Below, piece after piece: positions 13,109-13,250 of a DNA stretch of 13,250 nt. The DNA comes from Spirochaetota bacterium (GTDB lineage Bacteria; Spirochaetota; Spirochaetia; Treponematales; UBA12059). Location: positions 1-13,250 of the forward strand of contig JAKLIU010000028.1 in the NCBI GenBank assembly GCA_022709445.1, written 5' to 3'. The position numbers and the translations under genes were made by a program. Position 1 is the first letter of the stretch; every line of letters begins with the position of its first letter. Under the pieces are notes generated by a model. It saw only the letters and a program-made list of their open reading frames with translations. It searched no databases and was not told where the DNA came from.

Positions 13109-13250
13109 TCAATAGTTCTCGTGCAGGCGGATCTTGTCCACCTTGCCGGTCTTCTTGAGCGCGGTGAACAGGGCCTCCAGGTCGGCGTCCACCGGCACCC
13201 TGGCCAGGGCCGAGATGCGCGAATGTTTCTTGTTAACCACCAGCGAGGCA
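13109..13250 (-). CDS. C-terminal end of an unrecognised protein (cut by window edge)
   Basis: The last 46 codons of a minus-strand gene, entering from the right edge and ending in TGA at 13109-13111. The tail includes VVNKKHSRISALARVPVDAD and LEALFTALKKTGKVDKIRLH, a mixed charged and hydrophobic stretch that fits a soluble domain. I do not recognise the family. It precedes the DinB-family gene by 34 bases and is probably in the same transcript. Codon use is GC-rich at third positions, like its neighbours, which supports it being coding. Confidence 0.55.
   Translation of the reverse strand, partial: ASLVVNKKHSRISALARVPVDADLEALFTALKKTGKVDKIRLHENY

Overview
The window is GC-rich bacterial chromosome with a Gram-negative-type envelope, since it carries a TonB-ExbB-ExbD energy-coupling set. 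No 16S or other marker gene is present. The late plus-strand protein that joins a receiver-like domain, an RsbW-like ATPase and a cyclic-nucleotide-binding domain is of a kind I associate with Spirochaetota. I offer that phylum only as a guess.

Layout. From 1 to 9148 every gene is on the minus strand and closely packed. In transcription order they are trkA, trkH, a radical SAM protein with a SPASM/Twitch-like C-terminus, two half-transporter ABC exporter genes, exbB, exbD, and a tonB-like gene cut by the left edge. Gaps are 55 bases or fewer, or overlaps, except for about 80 bases before exbB. That gap, the gap before the exporter pair and the trkA start each hold a promoter-like sequence. 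The set may therefore be read as one long unit or as several overlapping ones: potassium uptake (TrkA gates TrkH), a peptide- or protein-modifying radical enzyme next to a heterodimeric exporter, and a proton-motive-force transducer for outer-membrane transport.

From 9149 the direction changes. A lone HNH nuclease gene (9373-10533, plus) with more AT-rich codon use than its neighbours is followed by about 470 bases without a gene. This stretch is full of inverted repeats. It ends at a minus-strand tRNA-Ile with anticodon CAT (11007-11080), the lysidine-modified tRNA that reads AUA. The 3' end of this tRNA is repeated in inverted orientation on the far side of its own terminator. A shorter version of the same arrangement (tRNA-end, terminator, inverted tRNA-end) lies about 200 bases further left. 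This is the most unusual structure in the window. It looks like a rearranged tRNA-end locus or an old insertion site beside an acquired nuclease gene.

The right end holds the receiver-like/ATPase/cNMP signalling protein (11245-12573, plus), then a convergent DinB-family gene (minus) only 12 bases away with a shared hairpin over both stop codons, and the last 46 residues of an unrecognised minus-strand gene.

I see no CRISPR array, transposase, integrase or phage structural gene. The best candidates for new biology are the tRNA-derived double-hairpin locus with its neighbouring HNH gene, the three-domain signalling fusion, and the radical SAM/exporter neighbourhood.
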